From Sycobia sp. Sy_11 (Eukaryota > Arthropoda > Insecta > Hymenoptera > Epichrysomallidae), in NCBI GenBank assembly GCA_018907035.1, contig JACCIC010000143.1:1028501-1092500 (forward strand): DNA of 64,000 bases, given 5' to 3'. The position numbers and the translations under genes are program-made. Positions 13,024-23,879 of this stretch are shown here, piece by piece. The notes beneath the pieces were generated by a model. That model saw nothing but the letters and a program-made list of their open reading frames with translations, had not been told where the DNA came from and searched no databases. Every line of letters starts with the position of its first letter. Positions within the stretch are counted from its first letter, which is position 1.

Positions 13024-13173
13024 ATGATTGCATATAAAACTCGTAAACATTCAAAAAAGAAAGGACTTGGATTACTCGATAGAGTAATCAACAATTTATG
13101 TATCGAAATGCATCTTCCTGGTTATCAATACTATGGCTCTGGAAGTAAATTAACCAAGCGATTTAAAAAGTAA
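13024..13173 (+). pseudogene. Parvovirus-like phospholipase A2 fragment of an endogenous adintovirus/Maverick
   Basis: A 49-codon frame is rich in Lys at its start, then reads LPGYQYYGSGSKLTKRF. This resembles the calcium-binding loop and following basic segment of the PLA2 domain found in parvovirus VP1 and in some Maverick/adintovirus capsid genes. The usual Cys and one Gly of the loop are replaced (YYGSGS), and the frame stops before any His-Asp catalytic pair. Supported mainly by the virus-like genes that follow in the same orientation. Confidence 0.5.
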
Positions 13174-13198
13174 AAATTTACTCAAAATAATACAGTAT

Positions 13199-13500
13199 GC
13201 CTTAAAAAGGTGCTCGTCAAGCTCTTAAGAATAATAGTTGTAAGAAGAAAGTTCTCATTCCACGTGTGATACCTCTTCCGTTTCAAATTGTCGGAATTCT
13301 TCCTTTTCTTAGTCCACTGTTCGGATGACTAAGTGTAACTGATGCTATAGATGCTTCTAAAGCAGTAAATGATGCCAAAGCTGCGCCAAAAGATTATCAA
13401 GAAAGCAAGTCTCTTTCTGAAGCCATATAAACGTGGAGTGGGATTATTGCTCAAACCATATGTCGGACACTATCTAATTAAAAGAAAAAAAAACTTCAAT
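13199..13500 (+). pseudogene. Hydrophobic minor-capsid-like ORF remnant
   Basis: Overlapping frames show a basic N-terminus, a hydrophobic stretch (IPLPFQIVGILPFLSPLFG), an Ala/Lys segment (IDASKAVNDAKAA) and a basic GVGLLLKPY tail. This basic-hydrophobic-basic layout is that of the small membrane-active minor capsid protein encoded beside the protease in Maverick/adintovirus genomes. At least one stop and one frameshift break it. The identification leans on gene order. Confidence 0.45.
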
Positions 13501-13851
13501 TTAATTTTGCCAAATCGTCTACTAACAAACTATGATCTTATTAAATATGCATATATATTACAAATTCCACATTTTCGAGGTGTTTTCATGAGAAATAGCT
13601 TTCCTCGTAATGGGCCATGGCAGAAAGAATCTACTATTGTTAATCTCAATGATTCACAAAATAAAGGTACTCATTGGGTCAGTTATCGAAAGAAAGGATC
13701 TGAAGTCACCTACTTTGATAGCTTTGGTACCTCAAATCTCCCGTAGATCTTATGAAATATTTCAATGTGATAGAAGTGAAATACAACTATATAAGATATC
13801 AGAATTTCGACTCGTTCATTTACGATCATCTTTGTCTTTGTTTCTTAAATG
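13494..13851 (+). pseudogene. Adenain-like cysteine protease of an endogenous adintovirus/Maverick
   Basis: Reads LIKYAYILQIPHFRGVFMRN, then IVNLND, then KGTHWVSYRKK and YFDSFG. These match the His and acidic active-site blocks of the adenovirus-type maturation protease carried by Mavericks. After a stop near 13746 another frame continues to a YDHLCLCFL block. The residue where the nucleophilic cysteine is expected appears to be Tyr, so the copy is dead at the active site as well as interrupted. The intact enzyme would cleave capsid precursors in the nucleus. Confidence 0.65.
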
Positions 13852-13942
13852 AAAGTCTATAAAAAGAATTTGTCAAATAAAATTTTTCGCTCTATCAGTC
13901 ATGGAAGATAGATCAAAGATCAAAATTTTCGCTCAATCAATC

Positions 13943-14613
13943 ATGGATGAGAATTTCACTTTGACTCTTTCAAGAAAATCTTCTGTTTTAGAAGTCCAAT
14001 ACTTTCCATCCATTGCACTACCAAAGCATACAAATTATGTTTTAGGTTTAGAGTTCAAAAAGTTCAAATATTGACAATACAAATTATCGACTTCATATAA
14101 AAGGAGAAATTATTTCTATCTCCATTGGTAGTTCCGAGATTGCTGATATAAATCAACTTTTATGAAATATATTGATATCTAAAGAAATTAAATTTTCCTT
14201 GAAAACTAACAATAATACATTTAGAAGTGAAATTAAGTGCAGTGTGTCGTTAGATCTTAAACCTCATAAATCAATCGGTTGACTGCTGCGATTTACTCCT
14301 CGTATTCTCAAGGAAAATATAGAACGCCGTTCTGATTTATCAGTGAAAATATTGAACTTACTCACTCATAGTCGAGTGTAACATTACTGTAGGAGCTTAC
14401 ATTAACAATTAAAAGGTTCATACTATTTAGGAATTCTTTCCCAGTGTTCCTTCAGAATATAAAATCATAGAAATTCCATCACAAATTATGCATCTACCAC
14501 TTAGTTTTAAGTGTATAGATAATATATAAGTTCAAATTATCGATCAGGACGGCAATATAGTTAATTTTCAAGAAGAGGAAATCACTGTTAGACTTCATAT
14601 CAAATCTATATAA
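13943..14613 (+). pseudogene. Penton-like capsid protein remnant (adintovirus/Maverick)
   Basis: Starts MDENFTLTLSRKSSVLEVQY and runs about 220 codons across several frames to IVDQDGNIVNF, then RLHIKSI and a stop. The overall pattern matches the single-jelly-roll penton homologue of Mavericks and adintoviruses. Multiple stops (for example near 14073 and 14163) and frame changes destroy it. Its TAA overlaps the ATG of the next ORF as TAATG at 14611-14615, the tight packing expected of a virus operon. Confidence 0.6.
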
Positions 14614-14882
14614 TGGCGATTGTGTATAATTCTAGCAAGCATATAAGTACACCATCATGACAATCGACAATTAGTCGATTAAAAAGTTTGAAACCGTTAA
14701 CACTGAAGAAAGTCTTGGTCTAAAAGTTCGTGGAAAAAAATTACTTTATAAAAAAAATTACTGTATAATTTTCTGCTGCTTTCTGAAATATAGATGAAAT
14801 ATTAAAAATTCAATCAGGTGTCGTATTCGATGAGTCAATTACTCATTATGAAATTCATGCATATCAACCATACACAACACTA
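14613..14882 (+). pseudogene. Hexon-like major capsid protein, N-terminal fragment
   Basis: A frame opening MAIVYNSSKHISTPS is followed by decayed sequence and then a well-kept block with GVVFDESITHYEIHAYQPY. By resemblance this is the start of the double-jelly-roll major capsid protein of adintoviruses/Mavericks. The reading is cut at about 14882, where sequence of a minus-strand LTR element begins. The C-terminal part of the same protein resumes near 16650. Confidence 0.55.
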
Positions 14883-15118
14883 AACATTTGATCATTATCA
14901 TCCGCAATCATTTCTGCAAGCGTTGCGCGGGCTTCAATCCAAATTTTGCGGACAGCTTCTACGCTCGATGTCACCATACTCACATGTAACGCTTCATCTG
15001 CTTTTTCTTCGCCTTTTCGCGTATTCATTAGATTGATTTCGGCCAATCGAGCATTTTGCAAGCCTGCTAGTTTTTTAAGAGCAGCTGGACGCATTTGAAC
15101 TGCTATTTTAATCCTCAC
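14883..15118 (-). pseudogene. Gag N-terminal fragment of an LTR retrotransposon
   Basis: The minus-strand ATG at 15118 opens an 84-codon frame starting MRIKIAVQMRPAALKKL, rich in Ala, Leu, Lys and Glu and probably helical. It sits about 330 bases downstream of a primer-binding-site-like sequence and LTR end on the same strand, where gag is expected. It runs into the adintovirus remnant at about 14883, so the rest of the element is missing. No specific Gag family recognised. Confidence 0.45.
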
Positions 15119-15445
15119 CTAATAAGTTAAAATAGTAATAGATTGAACGCGAGCGCAAGAGAAATAAAGATTATAATATTAAAAATATATAACCTAAACT
15201 AATGAATAGAAATGGTTCGAATTTTAATTACAATCAATAATTTAATTTAAATTTACTATATATATTAAACATAGCATTTCCGAAATACACTCACACACAG
15301 TAGAATTAATCCTTTTAGATACACAAACTTTTATGTACGCTACGAGCGAGGTTCTACTAATGACCAATTACCAAGTGACCTTTTGAATCGATAAAAATAA
15401 TATAAATAAGACACTTGATTATTCGTCTCTACTCGAACACACCTT

Positions 15446-15462
15446 CCTCACCCGGGGCACCA
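15446..15462 (-). promoter_or_regulatory. Primer-binding site of minus-strand LTR element
   Basis: On the minus strand TGGTGCCCCGGGTGAGG lies five bases after an LTR end in ...TTAACA. TGGTGCC-type sequences after an LTR are typical tRNA primer-binding sites; which tRNA is not determined. Confidence 0.5.
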
Positions 15463-15467
15463 GAAAA

Positions 15468-15808
15468 TGTTAACTAATATTCTGAGAATTACTAAATATA
15501 TATATATATATATAACGTTTCTGTAATCTACCTTAACTTTGAAGGATATGTTCGAGAGTGAAGAATAAATTACTGAAGGACAAATATTCATATTCAATTA
15601 TACCTATTTATTCAATCGCAAAACAGGGCATAAAAAAGCGAGGAAAAAAGGGAGGTAAAAGCCAATTAACTGTATAAGTGACAATGAAATAATATTGAGG
15701 TGTGCCAAATACATTATAAACATAGATATGCTATATTCTTAAAAAAACGAAAATTACTATAATATATATACGCGTGGGGAAAAAAACCTTTTACATACAA
15801 TATGAGCG

Positions 15809-15869
<61 letters not shown>

Positions 15870-16610
15870 TCCAGTCACTCTAAGGGTTGGCGCACCCACA
15901 GCTAATCTTCGAGGTGAGGTCTGATGTGGAAGGAAACCTTCGCAGTTCCTCCTTACGTTGCGCACCAACCCCAACATCTTGGGCACGGAGAAGCCATCGT
16001 CAATAGCGACAGCAGCCAGGCCTGAGTGCGCCGGCAGGGAAGCTCCTCAGAGATTCGCCGTATCCGAATCTCTACAGAGACTCAATGCTCTGTCCACGGG
16101 AGCGCCAAATCAACACATCTTGCACACCAGACACAAATTATTCACGCTGGCGTCCCTTCCTTACACGGTATATACGCGCAAGACTTTCCGCAGAAAACTA
16201 AGACACAAGTTCTATGCTCTAAAAGGTTTTCCAAAGGATGTATACCTTCCTGTATGAGAGCTAGAGGCAAAGTGGTGTCTTCTCTGCGCGGACAAGCGTT
16301 GTTTCCTCAAAACTAGAGGGGTTATTTTATGGCGCTAATAAAAGGAACAAGCCCGTTTTATATTATAGGATAGCCTTATATTTGAGGGGGGGCCTTTCGC
16401 CAGAGTAGAGAAAGCGTGGGACCCATCGACGGTTAGCAGATATGCGCCTGAGCTCCTACGCGACGGTAAAGACAGGATGCCAGACCATGCGATAGTCATA
16501 AAGGCCTGTACCCCGCTTATGACGTCTTTCAGGCAGGACGTGTGAAATGCAAACATTTTATTTTCTTCATTTTGATTTCGAATTGTACACTCTTTACCTT
16601 CTTTCCTGTT
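15468..16610 (-). mobile_element. LTR (minus strand) of the element whose gag starts at 15118
   Basis: The plus-strand edge TGTTAAC at 15468 is the LTR 3' end. Inside are an (AT)n run, a (CT)n run at about 15807-15863, a GC-rich core (15890-16310) and on the minus strand a TATAAAACGGGC promoter-like motif near 16360. The core resembles 21770-22010 (shared cytosine-rich phrase with TCTCGGGCAC / TCTTGGGCAC), so both belong to one LTR family. The outer boundary is approximate. Confidence 0.5.
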
Positions 16611-16649
16611 TTCCAAACAGTTGCTTTCGTGGGTTTCGCAGAAGATTAC

Positions 16650-17325
16650 AAAAAATTCTAATTAATATGAAGCACAAACTTATTCTGGTAAGATAAAGAT
16701 CGGACCTGAATGCTATAATCCAAGAAAGTACTACAGTAGGTAATAATACTATATGTGAAGAATATAACGTAAAAATAACACAGATACAGTGGTTAATGCC
16801 TTATGTCATTGATTCTGATAAGCAAAAAATCGAACTTTTAAATTTCATTGGCAAAGATAATCTAATCTCAATGTGTTATAGTTGATGTGAACTATTTGAA
16901 TATCCTGTTCTACCAAACGCCAATAAGCATGTGTCGACAGTAAAAACTTCCAATCAATTGGAGAAACTACGTTGTGTGATTCTCAGCTTACAGACAAAGA
17001 AAAAGTATGATTTAACGGCAAACGCCAGTCGTGTTGATCATTGCAATATTAGTAATGTGAGACTTTTTTTGCATTAGCAATATTATCTATATAATAATTT
17101 AAACATTGACATATTTAATAATCAGTACACAATACTGTATGATATGTATACAAATTTCCAAAAAACATACTATACAAGGGATCCTCAACCACTGCTTACA
17201 AAGAAACAGTTTCTCGAGAATCATCATCTCATATCTCGATATTTTGAAAGAAAAATTTCAACCATTTCGTCGATGTTTTCCTTGAAAATCGACTTGTATA
17301 TTTAGATTTTTCAATATCATGCGGC
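16650..17325 (+). pseudogene. Hexon-like major capsid protein, C-terminal fragment (locus A)
   Basis: In-frame blocks include EEYNVKITQIQWLMPYV, KTSNQLEKLRCVILSLQTKK, RVDHCNISNVRLFL and YTILYDMYTNFQKTYY. The same protein region is encoded at 40940-41605, allowing alignment of the two loci. By eye it is the C-terminal jelly roll of an adintovirus/Maverick major capsid protein, colinear with 14613-14882 once the LTR element is removed. Stops occur near 16880 and 17080. It ends about 200 bp before the piggyBac TTAA. Confidence 0.6.
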
Positions 17326-17689
17326 TTTTGGCGCAGATAGAATTTTTACGTCCAAAGCCATAAAATTTATATGATATTTTGAAATTATGGTATAATAAGA
17401 AACTTTTTTAAAAATGTTTCAAAAAAATATTATATAAATCATTATAATACTTCTTTTTTGTTCTATAAATTTTTTCTCTACAAGCAGTTAAGCAGTTATT
17501 ATGATAACAATCCGTTCAATGATTTCTGTATTAACCTTTAGACTGCCGGCATGGCTCATATATGGGACAGTAATAAAATAATAGCTTTAATAATGGATAT
17601 AAATATTTTGATGCATTTTTCTCAATAAGTAGGCGCTCTGATCTCTAAAGTATACAGCTGAAACTATTTTCAGATCGAGGTATTCAAAC

Positions 17690-18110
17690 AACTCTTAGCG
17701 CGGGGGTGAAATATTTAAAAACTCGTTATTGAACTTGTCATCGTTATTGAACTTTTTACTGAAATTTTATTAATAAATAACCTGTAAAATTTGTGAAATA
17801 TGTCCTAAATTTTTCCGAGATCAATTGAGATGCCAAAACTACCCCTAGCGAGGGGTAGACATTTCCAAGATTTCGTTATTATTTGGGTATTCACTTTTTA
17901 CACGTTTTTTTCATAAACACACTGAAAGATGCGTAAAATATGCCCTAAATTTTTCCGCAATTGATTGAAATGCCGAAACTACCCCTCTACTACTAGCACG
18001 GGGGTGAAATTTTCAGAAATTCATTATTAGGTGGTTATTGACTTTTTACATGATTTTTTCGGAAATACGCTGTACAATCTGTAAAATGTACTCTGAAATT
18101 AGGTGAAGTA
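17690..18110. repeat. Three decayed ~150-bp tandem repeats in the piggyBac 5' region
   Basis: Units share GCGGGGGTGAAAT, a GTTATT..ACTTTTTAC block, TGTAAAAT..CCTAAATTTTTCCG and AAACTACCCCT. A further reversed piece (CCCCCTCGCTAGGGGTAGTT) lies near the 3' end at about 20060-20085. Confidence 0.75.
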
Positions 18111-18276
18111 TACTTTTTAGTTTGCTCGCACTTCATGCTTCATCCGCTAGAAGGATCCCGCTAAAACTCTATCCGCAAGCAATTTGCGTTTCAAAAAGTA
18201 TAAGAGAAAGTCATCGTTTTACTAAATGATACTTTTATCATAAAATCTTTTGAGGTAGGCAGAAGAAAATACTAAA

Positions 18277-19825
18277 ATGGCTGATCCTGATCCATGGAAT
18301 AGTGATGAATCTGAATCAGATGAAGCTAACGACGATAATCTTGATATTTCGGATGTAGATTTGGAGGATCCTGACTTTACATCATTACGGGAAATTATTT
18401 ATGATATTGATTTTTATCCATCAATAAAAGATTTTACTGGTGTAGCAGGCATAAATGAAAATATTGATTTGGAAGGCAATGGACCAATAAATTATTTTAA
18501 AAATGTCATCGATTTGAATATTCTCGAAACGATTGTGAAGGAAACAAATCTTTTTCAATCTCAAAATCTAGAAAATCCAAATCGATCTAAAATGAAAGCC
18601 TGGACAGATCTGACGGTTGAAGAGTTTAAAAATTTTTTTGGGTCTTTCAATTCTAATGGGATATGTTCGAAAAGGTCAACTAATTGATTATTGGAGCACT
18701 GATACTCTGCTTTATACTCCAATTTTCAATCAAACAATGTCACGTAATAGATATCAGATATTACGATTTTTATATTTTCAAGATAATTCAGTAGTAGTAA
18801 ATCACTGTCTAAAAAATATCAAACCTGTTGCAGATTATCTGAAAGATACGTTTAGAAAAAGTTTGAATCCTGGAAAAAATCTGTGCATTGATGAGAGCTT
18901 GATTCTGTGGAAAGGAACACTCAAATGCAAACAATATTTACCGATGAAAAGGCACCGTTTCGGTATAAAACTGTTTGAAATAGATGACTGTCAATCTGAA
19001 TATATCATAGATTTTGTTATTTATACTGGAGCAGATACGAATTATGATAAGTTTGGCTTGGGCAAAACAGGAGTATTGCTGATCATGTTTTGCAATCCTT
19101 CTTTTTCAAAGATTACGTTATGTGAATCGATAATTGGTATTCATCTCCTCAGTTAGCTGAATTTTTGTACGATCGTGATACAGGAGTATGCGGTACAGTA
19201 AAGTCAAATAGAAAAGGAATGCCTGTTCTAAACGAAAGGTTAGAAAAAAATGAAGTACAAGTTGGAGATACTGAGACCTGGCTTGCGATAAAGTAGAAAG
19301 ATAAAAAGGATGTTCACATAATCACAAGTATCCATGAGCTTGAATTTGCTTCAACAGGTAAAAGACATTATCTTACAGGGGATGAAAAAATCAAACCAAC
19401 TTGTGTCATTGACTACAATAAACATATGGGTGGCATAGATCTTATCGATAAGGAATTGGTTTTGACTGAAACAGTGAGGAAATCTATGAAATGGTATAAA
19501 AAATTATTTTTACATTTGATCGATTTAGCTTCATGCAACGCTCATGCTCTCTATAAAATAAAAAATGGTAAAATATCATTTCCAACTTTTTGTATGCGAG
19601 TTATAAGAGCATTACTGAAGCTTGATGTACAAGAAGAAGCCCGAAATGTTGTAACTCCTTCTCGATTAGTAGGTCGGCATTTTCCTAAAAATCGATAAAA
19701 GAAGATGTCATTTATGTTCTATGAAACAAAATAGATCTCAGACTTTTTTTCTATGTTCAACTTGTGATGTTGCTCTTTGTATTGAATCTTGTTTTAAAGA
19801 ATTTCATACCAAAGAAATATTATAG
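18277..19825 (+). pseudogene. piggyBac transposase pseudogene
   Basis: Acidic N-terminus (DPDPWNSDESESDEAND), a DDE-domain block with the first catalytic Asp (CIDESLILWKG), the second (IDNWYSSPQL) and the third (MGGIDLID), and a C-terminal Cys/His cluster (HLC, CSTC, CIESC, FH) typical of the family's zinc-binding tail. The frame shifts near 18650, returns near 19130, has an in-frame TAG near 19294 and shifts again near 19695. Otherwise well preserved, so probably inactivated not very long ago. piggyBac enzymes excise precisely at TTAA in the nucleus. Confidence 0.92.
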
Positions 19826-20359
19826 ACTAAAATTATATAAAACTAAAAATAAAAATAAAAAATAAAAAAAATAAAAAAAAAATTACAAAATAAAAAAAAT
19901 TGAGCTACATCACTTTCAACGTCCACGTAGTTAGCTCTGGGTCTAGCAGAAGGAAAGTGTTTTAGATATGTAAAATATGGATATTGCTAATAAATTTCTT
20001 ACACATTGTAAACAAATTTGTCAAATATTTCAGTCTTCGAGAACGTTCGCTAAAAAATCACCCCCTCGCTAGGGGTAGTTGGGATGCTTACGGTTTTATT
20101 GATAAAAAGGAGTATTTTTGAGGTCTTATTACATTGTAATATTAGGAAAATTCTGCTAAAAATGAATATATAGTAATTTAAAAATTTTTTTCATTTTTAA
20201 CATTCACCCGACTGTTGCCAGCCGAACTGGCTCATATATGAGCCACCTGTGACCTTGACAGCTACTCTAGAGATATAAAGTGTTTTTATGTATAAATTTT
20301 GCACATCAAAAATATCAATTCATAAGGCAAAAATGCCGGCAGTCTAAAGGTTTAAAGAA

Positions 20360-21344
20360 CGGAACAAAAATATGCTGTTTCCAAAAACTTTATAGAGCAG
20401 AAAAGATATAGTTTCATCAGATGTTCAACTATTCTTTAAAAATTTTTGTTTCAATTTTAATATTTTCCGAGATAAATGACGAAAACGATCATTGCAATAT
20501 ATGTTTGTACTCATTTTCCATGAAAATTCTATTTCTGTGCCCTAATAACGTAAGTTTAAAAATGTTTCAACAGGTTATATCATTCAAAATGTTATAACAA
20601 TGTGAATTAAACTTTCATAAATAATCCAAGTTGCTAATATATAAATAAAAAAATTCAATCGCAAACATAACATTTTTTTCAATATGCATTTTGGATATTG
20701 AATTTTGTAAGCAAAATTGTTTTAATTTCCTATATCTATTATAATCGCCTATACAATCTATGATTTATATAATTTTCTTGAAGAAATATTTTTCCCAAGA
20801 ATGTGGACAATCTGCAAGGATTATCGCATTAAATTAAAAATTATTTATTCAACTGAATCATTATTTTAACAAATTTGTTACAAAAAATTAAATTATATAA
20901 ATATGATCTTTTTCCTTCTGTTAAAAAAAATGAAAATTCAAACTATAATGAATCTTATCAGTTGAAACAAATTCAAGTAATTATAAAGTGAAGGCAGAAG
21001 GTATGTAAATATAATTCATTTTTTTGGCGTGGTAGAAACGTTTAGTTGCCAAACCCTATTTACTTTCGTCCCTATTACCCGGCATTATGATTTTCGACAC
21101 GATGATCGAAATCTATATTCATTGTAAAAAACATAACATTGTGATGAAAATTTGTACATTTATATTTTTGGGAAATCATAATGGCTTTTGGTGGAAATGA
21201 AATTTAAATCGCAAATTGCATAAAATTAATACAATAATAAAGGTTATGCAAATTGATTAGAGAAAGTACGAAAAATTAAAAAACATATTCAAAATAAAAG
21301 TTTTAGATCTCATTAAAATATATATTTTTGCGTCTATACAGTTT

Positions 21345-21346
<2 letters not shown>
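20360..21346. other. AT-rich spacer, no gene seen
   Basis: No supported coding, RNA or transposon feature. Confidence 0.55.
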
Positions 21347-21393
<47 letters not shown>

Positions 21394-22260
21394 TCAAGAG
21401 TTCGTACTTACGTGCAAGGAATGTATGTTCGGTGGTAAATAAAAATCACAAGATGAAGTCTATATGTTAACATGTATTTATTAAAAGAAAAATAATGGCA
21501 TAAAAAACCTCCACTCAGTGAGTGGAGGAAAAAGCCGAAATTAATGTTAAGAAAACAGTACTATTTATTGAGATAATAAGGTTTGATCACGAGATCAGCT
21601 GATCGCTATATATCTACAAACGCAAGTAATACTAGATCAATAAATAATAGCTAACGCTTACAAAAGAATAAATATATTAAGACAATTTTACGTTATAAAA
21701 TAGAGCCGCTAAGAATCACTTAATATATAAACTCACGGAGTACTCCAATGCGCGCGAAACGGGTAGCTCGTGAGGTCGATTAGGGGAAGAGGTGCTCCGC
21801 GAATACCTCCTACTCTGCGTTGCGGCCCCGACGTCTCGGGCACGGTTTTACTCCTAACCGCAACGGCAGCCAACGGGCACAAAGCCGCCGGGAGCACTCT
21901 CGGATTTCCGTATCAAACGGAATTTCCACAAGGGCAAGGTCCCTTGTCCCGCTGATGCGCCAATGTTGCTTCAAAAGCCCAGCTGTGCACAAACACACAC
22001 GCACACATACACACAACGCCGATAAACTTACAAATTAATATTAAAACTAAAGCGTGAACCAACTAACAAATAATTCTTGAGCTCGAACGGTAGCTACGAA
22101 TCGCGACGAGGCCGAACATAAAGTGTTCTTCCTTCGCTCAGCAAAAATCCTGGAAGCGATGCGACACAGCGAGGATATAAAAAAAGACCATAATTTCTAA
22201 AGGAGGGGCTCGACGCCAGGTAAGCTTCTCCACACTATAGGCTTTGGAGAATGACCCTAT
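21347..22260 (-). mobile_element. Decayed LTR related to the one at 15468-16610
   Basis: Begins with an (AT)n run (21347-21390). Then AAGGAATGTATGTTCGGTGG and TATTTATTAAAAG..GGCATAAAAAACC parallel the sequence after 15500, and the GC-rich block 21770-21990 parallels 15950-16100. No internal region or primer site is attached, so this is a solo or truncated LTR. Strand is inferred from the better copy. Confidence 0.45.
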
Positions 22261-22412
22261 GGTCTCTCGAAATGGTCATCCGACGCACGTGTTCAACACC
22301 GGCGCGCCCATTCGGATACAGAACGCTTTACTTAAAAGGCCACATTCAGATATTTCATTAATGGCCCTAGTAAAGTCATTTAGGGACCTTTTCTCATTGA
22401 GACGAGGAAGCC

Positions 22413-22481
22413 GCGAGAGAGAGAGAGAGAGAGAGAGGGCTAGAGTGAGCGCGACGGAGAGACAGAGAGCGCGCAGGCAGT

Positions 22482-22512
<31 letters not shown>

Positions 22513-22705
22513 GAGAGCTAGAGTGAGCGCTACGGAGACAGAGAGCGCGCGGGCAGTATAGAGAGAGAGAGAGCTATAGTGAGCGCGACGGAGACAGAGA
22601 GCGCGCGGGCAGTATAGACAGAGAGAGAGAGAGAGAGAGAGAGAGCTAGAGTGAGCGCGACGGAGACAGAGAGCGCGCGGGCAGTATAGAGAGAGAGAGG
22701 ATAGT
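22413..22705. repeat. GA-rich minisatellite, about 4 units of 50-65 bp
   Basis: Four copies of AGCTAGAGTGAGCGCGACGG followed by AGACAGAGAGCGCGCGGGCA are separated by variable (GA)n tracts, starting near 22437, 22515, 22572 and 22644. Confidence 0.85.
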
Positions 22706-23457
22706 CGTCACTTAGCCAGCCTGAGCCATCACAGTTTCGCTTCGATGTAGATGCGCGACATATGTTCGGATGGCTCGAACAATATATATATATATATATA
22801 CAGATAAATATATAGAAAAATATAGCTTGCTGATGTATAGATATTGCTATGGTTAATGAAGTTTTACGCTCAGTACGCCTCTCATTCATTGCGTTTTTTC
22901 AGAAAATAAACAATCTACAAGAAAAATATCAAAAATAAAAATATGTGTTTTAGTAGATGTAAAACATTTATTAAATACATCTTATCAAAATCTCAAAAAT
23001 ATTCCACACAACATAATTTTTATGCATTTACGTAGTCTTCATATGTTTTACCATGAAAATCCAAAATACGTTAAAAACCATAACAATATTGGTAATCAGC
23101 ATACCAAAAAACAGATACGCTAATTTTCTGCAAAATCAAATATGAGTGCTTTTCCGTAATATAGCCAGAATTCGTTGATTTTCAAAGCAACCCTAGACGA
23201 AATTGGTACATTTATTTTCAGAAATATAGGTTGTACTAAAATATGAGCAGAACAAAAAAGATGCTATCTATAATAACAATGAAAATGATAATACAATAAA
23301 GTAAATAAAATGCAATGAAATATAATACAATATAAAAAATGCAATGAATAATACAATAAAGATGATATATACAACTTGTTTGTTTTAATAATTTGTGAAA
23401 AATATTCTTATTTTACGAGAAGTCAAATAAAATTAAAAATTAAATGAAATATAATTA

Positions 23458-23742
23458 AACCACTCTTTACATGTTGTAAGCGATGGAGCTTGTTCGCCAT
23501 AACATTCTTGAAGCAATCGATAAGTTTCTGCTACACTTTTTTTCAAATTAAAATAGTGCAGAATGGCATATCAAAAAAATGATTTCACTGATCAAAAAAT
23601 TATAACGTTTTTACAAATGATAGCGTCTGTTAATTGAATTTTATTGATAAATGCCAAAACTAAAAAATAAGTACTATATCTGACTTTTCATACTACTTAT
23701 ATCGCCAACTAAACGTGAAGGTCGGAAACTAAGTTCACCTTC
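23458..23742 (-). mobile_element. Mariner 5'-end fragment (family of 38189-39886)
   Basis: Nearly colinear with 39139-39880 but lacking the LINE insertion found there, so it serves as an empty-site control. On the minus strand it encodes the start of the transposase (RLLQECYGEQAPSLTTCKEW). Confidence 0.75.
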
Positions 23743-23811
23743 GAATATAATTACTTACTTAAAATATGAATTTGAATTATTACAATAAGCATCAGGATTT
23801 TTTTTATTTCG

Positions 23812-23813
<2 letters not shown>

Positions 23814-23874
<61 letters not shown>
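23814..23874. repeat. (AT)n microsatellite
   Basis: Pure AT dinucleotide run of about 60 bp. Confidence 0.95.
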
Positions 23875-23876
<2 letters not shown>

Positions 23877-23879
23877 GGT

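Larger units (their letters stand above)
17535..20351 (+). mobile_element. piggyBac element with perfect 18-bp terminal repeats
   Basis: Left end TTAA (17531-17534) then CCTTTAGACTGCCGGCAT; right end is the exact reverse complement followed by TTTAA (20351-20355). TTAA target sites and short perfect ends are diagnostic of piggyBac. The 2.8 kb length is near a complete element. Subterminal palindromes containing CTCATATATGAG occur near 17555 and 20230. Confidence 0.93.

Noticed and set aside
21770..22038. Overlapping frames on both strands in a GC-rich stretch
   Set aside because: Lies in an LTR remnant similar to 15950-16100; coding not conserved between them.
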